NCBI RefSeq assembly: GCF_009900745.1
Contig: NZ_WXVU01000014.1
Span: forward strand, 98,027 to 162,026
Length of the DNA: 64,000 bases
Direction of reading: 5' to 3'
From: Chryseobacterium sp. c4a
GTDB taxonomy: Bacteria > Bacteroidota > Bacteroidia > Flavobacteriales > Weeksellaceae
The notes below the pieces were generated by a model. The model was not told the origin of the DNA and searched no databases. It saw nothing but the letters and a program-made list of their open reading frames with translations. Positions 39,652-48,600 of the stretch are shown here, in pieces. The number at the start of each line of letters is the position of its first letter. Position 1 is the stretch's first letter. The position numbers were made by a program, and so were the translations under genes.

Positions 39652-40326
39652 CTATGAACCCTTTTTCTTTACTCCATGAAAATCTTTAAGATAAAACGGC
39701 TCAAAATAAGCCATGTCTTCAAATTCTTTATTTTCTATCTTCTCTAGTGTTTTTGTAATCAGGTACTGAGCAGAGGGATAAATATCATCTCTGAAGTCTG
39801 CATTAGGAAGATTTAAAATATCTTTTGCCTTTGTAGCTCCATCACCCACAAAGATTATTTTTTTATCTCCGAATTCCTCAAAAGAGGTTTCGTCTAAAAT
39901 CTTCGCTTCGGTTACAGAGATCTCCTTTCCCGTAGAACCGTCATAAACGGCCGTATAAACCTCCATCCTTCTTGCATCGATCAATGGCACTATAAAATCA
40001 TAGTTCTGCCCTAAAAACGGCTCTATCATGCTTTCAAGAGAATTGACCGCAATGAATGGAACTTTCAGACCATAGCAGAAGCCTTTCGCAGAGGCAGCTC
40101 CAATTCTTAACCCTGTGTAAGAACCCGGCCCTTTCCCTAAGGAAACTGCTTCAATATCTTTCAGTGATATTCCTGCTCCTTCTAGGGCCCATTCAACGTA
40201 GGTATGGAGACTTTCAGACTGTTTATAGTTTTCAGAAACTTCTTCACACAAGCATAGAAGCTTTTCATTATCGGATACAGCTACTGAGCAATTTTTAGAC
40301 GATGTTTCAAGATATAGAATTTTCAT
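39652..40326 (-). CDS. tsaB: tRNA threonylcarbamoyladenosine biosynthesis protein TsaB
   Basis: 224 aa. ASKHA-fold protein: MKILYLETSSKNCSVAVSD, then SEQSESLHTYVEWAL-type helices, VSLGKGPGSYTGLRIGAASAKGFCY (about 60-85), and PLIDARRMEVYTAVYD. No catalytic metal site, as expected for TsaB. Forms the t6A37 complex with TsaD and TsaE. Single gene, with a -7 box 63 bases ahead and a bidirectional terminator behind. Confidence 0.9.
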   Translation of the reverse strand: MKILYLETSSKNCSVAVSDNEKLLCLCEEVSENYKQSESLHTYVEWALEGAGISLKDIEAVSLGKGPGSYTGLRIGAASAKGFCYGLKVPFIAVNSLESMIEPFLGQNYDFIVPLIDARRMEVYTAVYDGSTGKEISVTEAKILDETSFEEFGDKKIIFVGDGATKAKDILNLPNADFRDDIYPSAQYLITKTLEKIENKEFEDMAYFEPFYLKDFHGVKKKGS

Positions 40327-40388
40327 TTTCTTGTTTTAAGCTAAAAGAGCAACCTTGCGGAAAGGCAAAATTGCTTTACAATTTTTTA

Positions 40389-40396
40389 CAAATTTA
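40389..40396 (-). promoter_or_regulatory. -7 box of tsaB
   Basis: TAAATTTG on the minus strand, a TAnnTTTG match, in the gap between the SDR gene stop and tsaB. Confidence 0.5.
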
Positions 40397-40412
40397 ATCC
40401 TTTATTTTGAGA

Positions 40413-41162
40413 CTATTTTCTATAGATCGTTCTTGGTTCAGCCTGAGCGCTTGGATAAATACACATATCAGCAATAGTAACGTGTTTTGGGGCATTTACA
40501 CAATAGGCAATGGCATCTGCAATATCTTCTGCTTTTAAAGGCTCATACCCTGTATATACCGTTGATGCCTTTTCACTGTCTCCTTTAAATCTTACCAATG
40601 AAAAATCTGTCTCTACAGCTCCGGGTTGAATATTGGTTACTTTAATACCGAATTCAGTAAGCTCCAGTCTCATTCCTTCAGAAATAACATCTACTGCTTT
40701 TTTAGTAGCACAGTACACTACTCCATTGGCATAGGTTTGCCTTGCTGCAACAGAACTAATGTTTACAATATGACCTAAATTTTTAGTTTTCATACCCGGG
40801 ATGATCATTTTAGAAACATAAAGAAGTCCTTTTACATTCCCGTCAATCATAGAATCCCAGTCATCTGTCTTGCCCAACGAAAGAGGATCAAGCCCATGAG
40901 CATTTCCAGCATTATTAATCAGAACATCAATATCTTTCCATTCTTCAGGAAGCGAATTGATCGCTGTTTCCACCTCTTCAAGATTCCTTACATCAAATGT
41001 TAAACTAAATAATTCGGTAAATTGAGATAATTCTTCCTTTAAAGATTTCAGTACTTCTTGTCTTCTTCCACAAATGATAATTCTGTTTCCCTGTTTTGCC
41101 AGAAGCTCAGCAGTGGATTTACCGATACCGGAAGTTGCGCCGGTGATGAATATTGTTTTCAT
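40413..41162 (-). CDS. Short-chain dehydrogenase/reductase
   Basis: 249 aa from the ATG at 41162 (MKTIFITGATSGIGKSTAELL); the longer frame to 41189 adds a nine-residue leader inside an inverted repeat. Motifs: TGATSGIG (7-14), NNAGNAHG (about 83-90), ISSVAA, and the catalytic YCATK. Resembles YdfG-type 3-hydroxy acid dehydrogenases acting on serine or related alcohols with NADP(H). Substrate uncertain. Confidence 0.85.
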   Translation of the reverse strand: MKTIFITGATSGIGKSTAELLAKQGNRIIICGRRQEVLKSLKEELSQFTELFSLTFDVRNLEEVETAINSLPEEWKDIDVLINNAGNAHGLDPLSLGKTDDWDSMIDGNVKGLLYVSKMIIPGMKTKNLGHIVNISSVAARQTYANGVVYCATKKAVDVISEGMRLELTEFGIKVTNIQPGAVETDFSLVRFKGDSEKASTVYTGYEPLKAEDIADAIAYCVNAPKHVTIADMCIYPSAQAEPRTIYRK

Positions 41163-41187
41163 AAAACTGATTATTATTGAATGTAGC

Positions 41188-41260
41188 AATGGATCAGTTT
41201 AACAATCTACCAATGCATGATCTTTATTGTTACATTGATATAGTATTAAACTGATCCATT
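41188..41260. repeat. 73-base inverted-repeat element between SDR and yraN
   Basis: AATGGATCAGTTTAA (41188-41202) and TTAAACTGATCCATT (41246-41260) are perfect 15-bp complements with a 43-base loop that itself has short inverted pieces. It contains no T-run and does not match an insertion sequence end. It may be a MITE-like remnant, or a structured mRNA element of the yraN or SDR transcript. Confidence 0.6.
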
Positions 41261-41281
41261 ATTTATTATTTTTTTATTTGA

Positions 41282-41653
41282 TTAATTTGCATCCAATGCC
41301 TGAAAAGCATCGGTAATATGGTCGATCGTTAAATTTCTATGTTCACCAGGAAGAACAGAAATAATATCAAACCTTACTTCGTTCTGCTTATTAAATTCTT
41401 CCAGGTAATGGTTTACCGCAGATACGATCGATTTAATTTTTGTTTTGGTCACCGCTTCCTGAGGCAGCATAAAGGCATCTGTAGATCTTGCCTTTACTTC
41501 AACAACAATGATGAACGCATCTTTTTCAGCAATGATATCAATCTCTGCTTTCTGAAACCTGAAGTTTCTGGCTAAAATTTTATACCCGTTATTCTGAAGA
41601 TAATCGGCTGCCAGATCTTCTGCTATTTTTCCAAAGTCGTTGTGATTAGCCAT
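41282..41653 (-). CDS. yraN: YraN family protein (UPF0102)
   Basis: 123 aa, small PD-(D/E)XK-like nuclease fold: GYKILARNFRFQKAEIDIIAEKDAFIIVVEVKAR, with the E-x-D...E-x-K ligands all visible. Function unproven in bacteria. Same strand as the LD-carboxypeptidase gene, with a 41-base gap. Confidence 0.9.
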   Translation of the reverse strand: MANHNDFGKIAEDLAADYLQNNGYKILARNFRFQKAEIDIIAEKDAFIIVVEVKARSTDAFMLPQEAVTKTKIKSIVSAVNHYLEEFNKQNEVRFDIISVLPGEHRNLTIDHITDAFQALDAN

Positions 41654-41694
41654 GGCCAGTTTTTGGATGTATAAGGGTAGGAGAGAAGAATCTT

Positions 41695-42624
41695 TTAAAA
41701 CTCGATCTTCACTTTAGCTTCAATCTTGACCTTCGCCCTCCCTCCAATCAAAAGAGGTCTGTTGTCTTTAATATGTCCGTTTGGAAAGCCAAATATTGTA
41801 GGGAATTTGTATTTTGAAATTCTTTCGAAGATCATTGTATAGGCAAACTCATCAAAGCTGGCTTCATACTCTTTATTATCTTTTTCATCGCCCATATTGG
41901 TCATTCCACCTACGATAAGTCCTTTGATTTTATTGAAAACTCCTGCCAGTTCCAGGCTCATAATCATTCGATCCAGCGCATAGAAATTTTCACCGATATC
42001 TTCAATGAATAAAATTTTATCTTTAAAGTCAAAAGAATATTTAGTTCCCAGAAGGGCGTAGATAAGGGCTAAATTCCCTCCAACCAATTCTCCTTCAATA
42101 TTCCCTTTTTTATTTAATGGGTGATATTTTAAGCTATATTTAGGCGTTTTTCCTTTTAAAATATCGAAGATCAGATCATAGCTTTCATCGGTAACTCCAA
42201 AACTGGATGTTTTGATGGTCTGCCCGTGAATGGAAGCAAACCCTTTTTTCAAAAGATAGCTTTGTATAACCGTATTATCGGAATAGCCAATGTACCATTT
42301 TGGATTTTCTGTAAAATTTTTAAGCTTTAAGTGCTGAATCAGATGCTGACAGCCATAGCCCCCTCTGGAAGCCCAGATTGCTCCAATTTCTTTATCATTT
42401 AAAGCCCAGTTGATATCTTTTATTCTTTCCTTTTCTGTTCCGGCATAATTATATCCGTTTGAAAATTTGGTGTAAAGGTGTTCCCCCAAAACAGGTTCAA
42501 ATCCTTTACTTTTAATTAATTCTATTCCCTTTTCCAATTGAGTGGTATCTACAGCTCCGGCAGGGGAAATAACAGCTATTTTAGCTCCTTTTTTAAGGGC
42601 TTTTGGAAAGATAATTTTTTTCAT
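41695..42624 (-). CDS. LD-carboxypeptidase family protein (S66)
   Basis: 309 aa. Serine nucleophile S115 in GYSDN; the late glutamate and histidine of the triad are in the FIEDIGE region and near the C-terminus. Cytoplasmic (no signal peptide). Cleaves the D-Ala of murein tetrapeptides during recycling, or microcin-like substrates in MccF relatives. It overlaps the LysE-type exporter gene by four bases, so they are coupled. Confidence 0.85.
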   Translation of the reverse strand: MKKIIFPKALKKGAKIAVISPAGAVDTTQLEKGIELIKSKGFEPVLGEHLYTKFSNGYNYAGTEKERIKDINWALNDKEIGAIWASRGGYGCQHLIQHLKLKNFTENPKWYIGYSDNTVIQSYLLKKGFASIHGQTIKTSSFGVTDESYDLIFDILKGKTPKYSLKYHPLNKKGNIEGELVGGNLALIYALLGTKYSFDFKDKILFIEDIGENFYALDRMIMSLELAGVFNKIKGLIVGGMTNMGDEKDNKEYEASFDEFAYTMIFERISKYKFPTIFGFPNGHIKDNRPLLIGGRAKVKIEAKVKIEF

Positions 42625-43307
42625 TTCGTTTTTTGATATTTTACTTCTTTTTTCTCGGCTTCTTCCAGTTGTCTGTCAAACTGATTGAACTTTTTAAAGC
42701 TCTGCAGGAAGATAAAGAAACTGAATACAATAAGGATAACTCCTACAACTCTTCTGATCCTATTGGCCAGCTTTTGAGTAAGTTTATCGTGAAATTGCTT
42801 AGCCAGAAATATCTTCGCAAGGTCAATACAAAGGTAAGTTCCGATGACAATGCTGATGTATAAAATAAAACTGCTGGTGTCCGGATATTGATTCCTTACG
42901 GAAATTACCGTTACCAGCCAGAATAGGATCACTCCAACATTTAAAAGATTAAAGAAAAAACCATTGAAAAAAGTTTTAATATAATTTTGACTAATGATTT
43001 TTTCTTCGCCGGGAATATGCATTTTGGTCTTCGTCACCAGCATCACAATTCCATAAATAAAAATCAGAATGGAAGTAATCCTGTAGAAACCCGGATGTTT
43101 ATCAATTAAAGTAACAATGTCTGCACTGGCATAATAAGCTGCTACAATACACAATAAATCTGCAGTGATAACGCCAAGATCCAATGATAAGGCATGCTTT
43201 GGCCCTCTGGAGAAACTGGTTTCTATTAACAGGAAGAATATAGGCCCTATAAAAACCAGACTCAACATGAATCCTAAAATGATGGCAGATAGTACAAGTT
43301 CAAGCAT
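42621..43307 (-). CDS. LysE family translocator
   Basis: 228 aa, five or six transmembrane helices. The N-terminal GFMLSLVFIGPIFFLLIETSFSRGPKHALSLDLGVITADLL is the LysE/RhtB pattern. Inner-membrane export of amino acids or related solutes. Its stop overlaps the start of the LD-carboxypeptidase gene, suggesting export of a product of peptidoglycan recycling, an inference. Confidence 0.85.
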   Translation of the reverse strand: MLELVLSAIILGFMLSLVFIGPIFFLLIETSFSRGPKHALSLDLGVITADLLCIVAAYYASADIVTLIDKHPGFYRITSILIFIYGIVMLVTKTKMHIPGEEKIISQNYIKTFFNGFFFNLLNVGVILFWLVTVISVRNQYPDTSSFILYISIVIGTYLCIDLAKIFLAKQFHDKLTQKLANRIRRVVGVILIVFSFFIFLQSFKKFNQFDRQLEEAEKKEVKYQKTK

Positions 43308-43490
43308 TTAATAATTTTTAAAATGAAAATAATTTCATTCCGTTTTATACAAAGTTATACTTTATGATTTAATTATTCAATAAAGATGTTATATATCAAC
43401 TTTTATTTTAGCTGCTATTTGGGACATAGTTTTTAGAAAGGAAGCGGGTAGGGGAAGTTGAAGTAGTATGAGCAAGCACATGTAATTCAT

Positions 43491-43556
43491 AATAACCTCT
43501 TTTTTCAGATCATAGAAAAATAAAGAGGTTATTCCATTCCGGAACAACCTCTTTTT
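43491..43556 (-). terminator. Three-armed hairpin region after rnr
   Basis: Arms A AATAACCTCTTT (43491-43502), B AAAGAGGTTATT (43522-43533) and C AACCTCTTT (43546-43554). B can pair with A (12 bp) or with C (9 bp). On the minus strand the C/B hairpin follows the rnr stop after 25 bases and is followed by TTTATTTTT, so it is a terminator; B/A would be a second, mutually exclusive form. The rest of the 43308-43490 gap shows no gene. Confidence 0.65.
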
Positions 43557-43581
43557 ATTGTTATATTTTTAATTCCTGATT

Positions 43582-45735
43582 TTACTCAACAATCTTAAAG
43601 TCCAATTGCTTCTGAATCAGATTTGCTTTTACAACTTTAATCTGAACCTGATCTCCTAATTGGTATTTATTTCCATGTCTTACTCCGTACACCGCATGTG
43701 TTTTCGCATCATACATATAAGAATCATCTACTAAATCTCTTAATTTAATAAGACCTTCTGCTCCGTTTTCAGGAATCTCTACCCAGAATCCAAATTCTGC
43801 CACTCCGGAAATAACTCCAGTGAATGTTTCACCAAGATGTTTTTCCATGAATTTCACCTGCATATACTTGATAGAATCTCTTTCCGCATCAGCAGCTAAT
43901 CTTTCCATGGAGCTGCAGTGTTTTGCTTTTTCTTCCAGTTCCGGTCTGCTTGGAGATTTTCCACCATCCAGATAATGCTGAAGAAGACGATGAGCAATCA
44001 AATCCGGGTAACGACGAATAGGAGAGGTGAAGTGGGAATAATACGCAAAACCTAATCCATAGTGACCAATAGGTTCTGTAGAATATACTGCCTTACTCAT
44101 ACTTCTCATCGCAAGAGTTTCAATCATATTTTCTTCTCCTTTTCCTTTTACATCATGAAGAAGTTTATTTAAAGATTCTGCCACTTTTTTGGTATTGGCC
44201 AGGTTCATTTTATATCCGAACGTAGAAACAAAATCTCTTAATGACTCTAACTTAGCAGGATCCGGATCATCGTGAACCCTGTAGATAAATGTATTATTGG
44301 TAATTTCTCCTTTTCTCGTTAATGAGATAAATTCAGATACTTTTTTATTGGCTAAAAGCATAAATTCCTCGATCAGGTGATTGGAATCTTTACTGATTTT
44401 AAAGTATACTCCAACCGGCTCATTATTTTCATCCAGGTTGAATCTTACTTCACTTCTGTCAAAAGTAATAGCGCCGTTTTTGATACGGTCATTACGCATG
44501 ATCTTCGCCAATCTGTCAAGCACATTGATTTCTTCAGCCAGATCTCCATTTCCTGTTTCAATACGTTCTTGAGCTTCCTCATACGTAAATCTTCTGTCTG
44601 AATGAATCACTGTCCTTCCAAACCATTGTTTCTGAATTTCCGCCTGATCATTCAGTTCAAAAACTGCTGAAAAAGTATATTTATCTTCGTGAGGGCGAAG
44701 AGAACACACATCATTACTCAACACTTCCGGAAGCATCGGTACCACTCTGTCCACCAAATAAACGGAAGTTGCTCTCTGATAGGCTTCATCATCCAGGATC
44801 GTTCCCGGAACTACATAATGAGATACATCAGCAATATGAACACCAATTTCCCAGTGTCCGTTTTCCAGTTTTCTAATGGATAAAGCATCATCAAAATCTT
44901 TCGCATCTTTAGGGTCAATAGTAAACGTACAGATACTACGCATATCCCAACGTTTTGCTACTTCCTCATCCGTAATCCTTCTGTCTATTTTATCAGCATC
45001 TGCTTCTACTTCTTGTGGAAACTCATAAGGTAAACCATATTCGGCAAGAATAGCATGGATTTCTGTTTCATGTTCTCCCGGAGCACCCAATACCTGAATG
45101 ATTTCTCCTTCTGGATTTTTATCCCCAGGTTTCCATTCTGTCATCTTTACAATGACCTTATCTCCATCCTCTGCATTATTGAATTTTGCCTTCGGAATAA
45201 AGATATCTGTATTGATTGATTTTTTATCACAAACCACAAACCCGAATTCCTTGTGTGCCACCTTCTGGAAAGTACCCACAAACTCTGTTCTGTTTCGCTC
45301 TAAAACCTCCAAAACAGAGCCTTCTAATTTCTTTCCTTTATAATGATAAGTTATAATAAGAACCTTATCTCCCTGCAGCGCATCCTTTACATTTTTAGAA
45401 TGAACGAAGACATCATCTTCTAATCCTTCTACATTTACGTAGGCATTTCCGCTTTGGTTGAAATCAATAATTCCGGTTAGTGTTCCTGCAATTTTCAGGT
45501 TCACAATATATTTTCCTCTTTCTACTTCTTTAATCTTTTCAGATCCCTGAAGTTTATGCAGCGCCTGGATCACAAGTTCTCTTTGTCTTGGATTTTTGTA
45601 ATCTATTCCATCAGCGATCTGCTTATAATTATAAATTTTTGATGCATTTGCATTCATGAAACGAAGGATCAATCTTCCGATTTCCATCAGTTTCAAATCA
45701 TTTTTATGACTTATATATTTTCTTTTTTTTGGCAT
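43582..45735 (-). CDS. rnr: Ribonuclease R
   Basis: 717 aa, 3'-5' exoribonuclease. N-terminal winged helix and cold-shock-type OB folds (to about 240), RNB catalytic domain with DPKDAKDFDDALS (about 274-286) and the HIADVSHYV and VDRVVPMLP blocks, C-terminal S1 domain (FTGVISGVAEFGFWVEIPENGAEGLI), ending shortly after. Degrades structured RNA in the cytoplasm and helps in rRNA quality control. Starts with a basic KKRKYISHKNDLK leader. Confidence 0.95.
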   Translation of the reverse strand: MPKKRKYISHKNDLKLMEIGRLILRFMNANASKIYNYKQIADGIDYKNPRQRELVIQALHKLQGSEKIKEVERGKYIVNLKIAGTLTGIIDFNQSGNAYVNVEGLEDDVFVHSKNVKDALQGDKVLIITYHYKGKKLEGSVLEVLERNRTEFVGTFQKVAHKEFGFVVCDKKSINTDIFIPKAKFNNAEDGDKVIVKMTEWKPGDKNPEGEIIQVLGAPGEHETEIHAILAEYGLPYEFPQEVEADADKIDRRITDEEVAKRWDMRSICTFTIDPKDAKDFDDALSIRKLENGHWEIGVHIADVSHYVVPGTILDDEAYQRATSVYLVDRVVPMLPEVLSNDVCSLRPHEDKYTFSAVFELNDQAEIQKQWFGRTVIHSDRRFTYEEAQERIETGNGDLAEEINVLDRLAKIMRNDRIKNGAITFDRSEVRFNLDENNEPVGVYFKISKDSNHLIEEFMLLANKKVSEFISLTRKGEITNNTFIYRVHDDPDPAKLESLRDFVSTFGYKMNLANTKKVAESLNKLLHDVKGKGEENMIETLAMRSMSKAVYSTEPIGHYGLGFAYYSHFTSPIRRYPDLIAHRLLQHYLDGGKSPSRPELEEKAKHCSSMERLAADAERDSIKYMQVKFMEKHLGETFTGVISGVAEFGFWVEIPENGAEGLIKLRDLVDDSYMYDAKTHAVYGVRHGNKYQLGDQVQIKVVKANLIQKQLDFKIVE

Positions 45736-46224
45736 TTTAATTTTTTTTAAATTTCTTAAGTTGTTATTTCATGAAAAGAAATTTCTTTAATTCCAGAATT
45801 TTCACATTCAAAATAACAGCCTTTATTGTTTACTCAAGTCCTTGCTTTACTTTTGTTCTCTTTATTAAACAAAGCTATAAAATCTATGCCAGGACTTTGA
45901 ATATCTTTTTTATTATTATGTATATTTTTTACAAAGCTCTTTTGGTATTTTTTCAGCCATTATAATCTTTTGTTTTTTATGGATTAAAACAATTTATCAT
46001 AAAAAAATAAACCACAGATCCTTTTATTTTTATCAAACCTTAATGTTTAATTTAATCTTGTTTTTTCTAAATCTACTTTATAACGGAATCTTTAGTTTTG
46101 TATAAATTTACTACAAATCTGGAGAAGAAAAGAGAAAAACCTTTTATAAAATATCTTCAAAAATATTACAAAGGTTCAGGAGAAGTATAGAATTTAATTT
46201 CTATTGAACACTGCAAATGTACAA
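45736..46224. other. Gene-free AT-rich spacer
   Basis: Nearly 490 bases with no convincing gene. A 64-codon frame at 45771-45965 (+) is aromatic-rich, has no homology I recognise and no ribosome site. No tRNA or repeat is visible. Confidence 0.7.
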
Positions 46225-46264
46225 ATAAAAAATAAATAAGGCCTGCAATCAAATTACAGGCCTC
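46225..46264 (-). terminator. Terminator after rpiB
   Basis: AGGCCTG (46239-46245) and CAGGCCT (46257-46263) hairpin; on the minus strand it is followed by TTATTTATTTTTTATTTG. It lies just past the rpiB stop. Confidence 0.75.
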
Positions 46265-46271
46265 AGTATAT

Positions 46272-46706
46272 TTAGCAAACAGCAATCTTATCAACTCTGT
46301 TCTGGTGTCTTCCACCTTCAAATTCTGTAGAAAGAAATTTATCTACAATTTCAATCGCCAGTTCCTTTGATATAAATCTTGCCGGCATAGAAATCATGTT
46401 GGCATCATTATGCAGTCTTGCCAGTGTTGCAATCTCCGGCATCCAGCAAAGTGCACATCTGATTTTCTGATGTTTGTTCGCCGTGATCTGAACCCCGTTT
46501 CCGCTTCCACAGATCAAAATTCCCAGCTCATTTTCTCCGTTTTCCACAGAGGTTGCTGCAGGGTGGACAAAGTCTGGATAATCCACACTGTTTGTGGAAA
46601 ACGTTCCAAAATCCTGAACCTCAAACTTTTCTGAAAGGTAGTTCTTAACAATCTCCTTATATTCATAGCCTGCATGGTCCGCTGCGATAGCAATTTTTCT
46701 TTTCAT
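46272..46706 (-). CDS. rpiB: Ribose 5-phosphate isomerase B
   Basis: 144 aa. RpiB/LacAB fold: IAADHAGYEYKEIVKNYL (6-23), then DFGTFSTNSVDYPDFVHPAA, ILICGSGNGVQITANKHQKIRCALCW with the catalytic cysteine (CGSGNG), and the C-terminal GGRHQNRVDKI. Interconverts ribose-5-P and ribulose-5-P. Monocistronic: -7 box ahead, terminator behind. Confidence 0.95.
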   Translation of the reverse strand: MKRKIAIAADHAGYEYKEIVKNYLSEKFEVQDFGTFSTNSVDYPDFVHPAATSVENGENELGILICGSGNGVQITANKHQKIRCALCWMPEIATLARLHNDANMISMPARFISKELAIEIVDKFLSTEFEGGRHQNRVDKIAVC

Positions 46707-46744
46707 AATACTCTTATTAAGCTTTTTTAGATTTTATTTCCTTA

Positions 46745-46752
46745 CAAAGGTA
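46745..46752 (-). promoter_or_regulatory. -7 box of rpiB
   Basis: TACCTTTG on the minus strand, 39 bases ahead of the ATG. Confidence 0.55.
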
Positions 46753-46790
46753 AGAATAATAACAATTCGTGTTAGTAAACCGTGAGTTAA

Positions 46791-47090
46791 TTGTGAAAAG
46801 GTATGTTAATAACTGTGGAAAACTTTTTTCAACTTTCTATTTTCAAAGATGAATTTATTTCGTAATAGAAAATCTATTCTAAACTTTTCCCCACAACTTT
46901 CCAGATCTTTTCTCAAGCTATCCCCAGGTTTTTCCATAATAAAATAACTAATAATGGTTTGTTGGCAAAGTTATCAACAATTGTGAATAAGTGTGTGAAT
47001 ATGCAGGTTTACAGAGATTTATATTGTGAGTTATTTATGAATTATGTACCAGTTGAGTATTATCAACTTTATGCCTAAAACTTATCCCCG
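46791..47090. other. Cluster of DnaA-box-like 9-mers, candidate origin segment
   Basis: In the 648-base gap between rpiB and pgk I see near matches to TTATCCACA: TTATCAACA (46971-46979), TTTTCCACA on the minus strand (46814-46822), TTATTCACA on the minus strand (46982-46990), each with one mismatch, and TTCCCCACA (46887), CTATCCCCA (46918), TTATCAACT (47060) and TTATCCCCG (47082) with two. The gap is AT-rich. No gene is supported here; pgk's promoter occupies its right end. The parS-flanked mnmG lies about 4 kb to the right. Confidence 0.45.
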
Positions 47091-47228
47091 TTACTAACAA
47101 TACATAACAACAACTACATTATTTTTTTTTTATAAAGAGAAAGATTTGTTGATTAATGGGTGATTGGGTTCGGGGAAAGTTTTTGAAAACTTTTATTTCG
47201 ATCAATCTGTTGAAAAAGTTTAAAACCT

Positions 47229-47236
47229 TACATTTG
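47229..47236 (+). promoter_or_regulatory. Promoter of pgk
   Basis: TACATTTG with a TTG at 47210-47212, 16 bases between the two, a good match to the Bacteroidota promoter class. It gives an mRNA leader of about 110 nt. Confidence 0.65.
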
Positions 47237-47354
47237 TGAAACGAAAAATCAAAGAAGTTTATGGAATTGACCTTGCCGAAATTTGCTGAAATGTAACCTG
47301 GGCCGAAGAGGGCAATTCCCTGAAATTTGAAAAAAAATAAATCTAAAGATAAAA

Positions 47355-48545
47355 ATGAAAACAATTAACGACTTCAATTTTAAAGATAAGAAAGCTCTTG
47401 TAAGAGTTGACTTCAATGTTCCACAAGATGACCAGTTGAATGTGACTGACAATACCAGAATTGTTGCGGTGAAGCCAACCGTTGAAAAAATCCTTCAGGA
47501 TGGTGGTTCTGTTATTTTGATGACACACCTTGGAAGACCGAAAGGGGAAGTGAAGGATGAGTTTTCTCTGAAACATATTCTTGGGGAAGTTTCAAATGTT
47601 CTTGGACAAGAAGTGAAATTCGTTGATGAATGTATTGGGGAGAAAGCTGAACAGGCTGCTGCTGATTTGAAGCCGGGAGAAATTCTATTATTAGAAAATG
47701 TGCGTTTTCACAATGAGGAAGAAAAAGGGGATGAAGGTTTTGCTGAGAAACTTTCAAAATTAGGAGATGCTTATGTAAATGATGCTTTCGGAACTGCACA
47801 CAGAGCTCATGCTTCTACAGCTGTTATTGCAAAATTCTTTTCACAAACTAAATTTTTCGGTTTGTTAATGGCTAAAGAGCTTCATGCAATCGATAAAGTT
47901 TTAAAAAGTGGTGAGAAACCAATCACTGCCATCTTAGGTGGATCTAAAGTTTCTACTAAAATTACTATTATAGAAAATATTCTTCCAGCAGTTGATAATT
48001 TGATTATCGGTGGTGGTATGGCCTTCACTTTTATCAAAGCGTTAGGAGGAAAAATCGGAACTTCATTGGTTGAAGATGATAAGCTTCCTCTTGCTTTAGA
48101 AATTCTAGCAAAAGCAAAAGAACATAAAGTAAAAGTATATCTTCCGTCTGATGCAATCATCGCTGAAAGCTTCAGTAATGATGTTGAAAGAAAAGAAGTA
48201 GATATCTATGCTATTCCTGAAGGATGGATGGGATTGGATGCAGGTCACAAATCAAGAGATCAGTTCAATGATGTATTATTGAATTCAAGAACAATTCTTT
48301 GGAATGGTCCTATTGGTGTTTTTGAAATGTCTCATTTTGCAGGTGGAACCATTGCTCTTGGAGACAGTATTGCTGAAGCAACAAGATTGGGAGCTTTCTC
48401 TCTAGTAGGAGGTGGAGATAGTGTAGCATTCGTTAAGCAATTTGGATATGCAGATAAAGTAAGTTATGTTTCTACCGGAGGTGGAGCAATGCTTGAAAGT
48501 CTTGAAGGACTTGAGCTTCCTGGAGTAGCTGCTATCAATAATTAA
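47355..48545 (+). CDS. pgk: Phosphoglycerate kinase
   Basis: 396 aa, normal length. N-terminal RVDFNVP (about 17-23), MTHLGRPKG (about 56-64), ENVRFHNEEEKG, YVNDAFGTAHRAHAST; the ATP side has GGSKVSTKI (about 195-203), GGGMAFTFIKA, and WNGPIGVFEM plus GGGDS near the C-terminus. Glycolytic kinase transferring phosphate from 1,3-bisphosphoglycerate to ADP. It stands alone, with a strong terminator after it. Confidence 0.97.
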   Translation: MKTINDFNFKDKKALVRVDFNVPQDDQLNVTDNTRIVAVKPTVEKILQDGGSVILMTHLGRPKGEVKDEFSLKHILGEVSNVLGQEVKFVDECIGEKAEQAAADLKPGEILLLENVRFHNEEEKGDEGFAEKLSKLGDAYVNDAFGTAHRAHASTAVIAKFFSQTKFFGLLMAKELHAIDKVLKSGEKPITAILGGSKVSTKITIIENILPAVDNLIIGGGMAFTFIKALGGKIGTSLVEDDKLPLALEILAKAKEHKVKVYLPSDAIIAESFSNDVERKEVDIYAIPEGWMGLDAGHKSRDQFNDVLLNSRTILWNGPIGVFEMSHFAGGTIALGDSIAEATRLGAFSLVGGGDSVAFVKQFGYADKVSYVSTGGGAMLESLEGLELPGVAAINN

Positions 48546-48570
48546 TAGAGGATAATTTTAAATATTTCGA

Positions 48571-48600
48571 AGCCTGCTAATAATATTAGCAGGCTTTTTT
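48571..48600 (+). terminator. Terminator after pgk
   Basis: AGCCTGCTAAT and ATTAGCAGGCT pair perfectly (48571-48581, 48585-48595), followed by T6. Confidence 0.9.

Noticed and set aside
45771..45965. 64-codon frame on the plus strand upstream of rnr
   Set aside because: Aromatic-rich composition from AT-rich DNA, no family, no promoter or ribosome site.
47119..47576. Minus-strand frames overlapping the pgk start and promoter
   Set aside because: Mirror frames of pgk and AT-rich spacer, no start signal or family.
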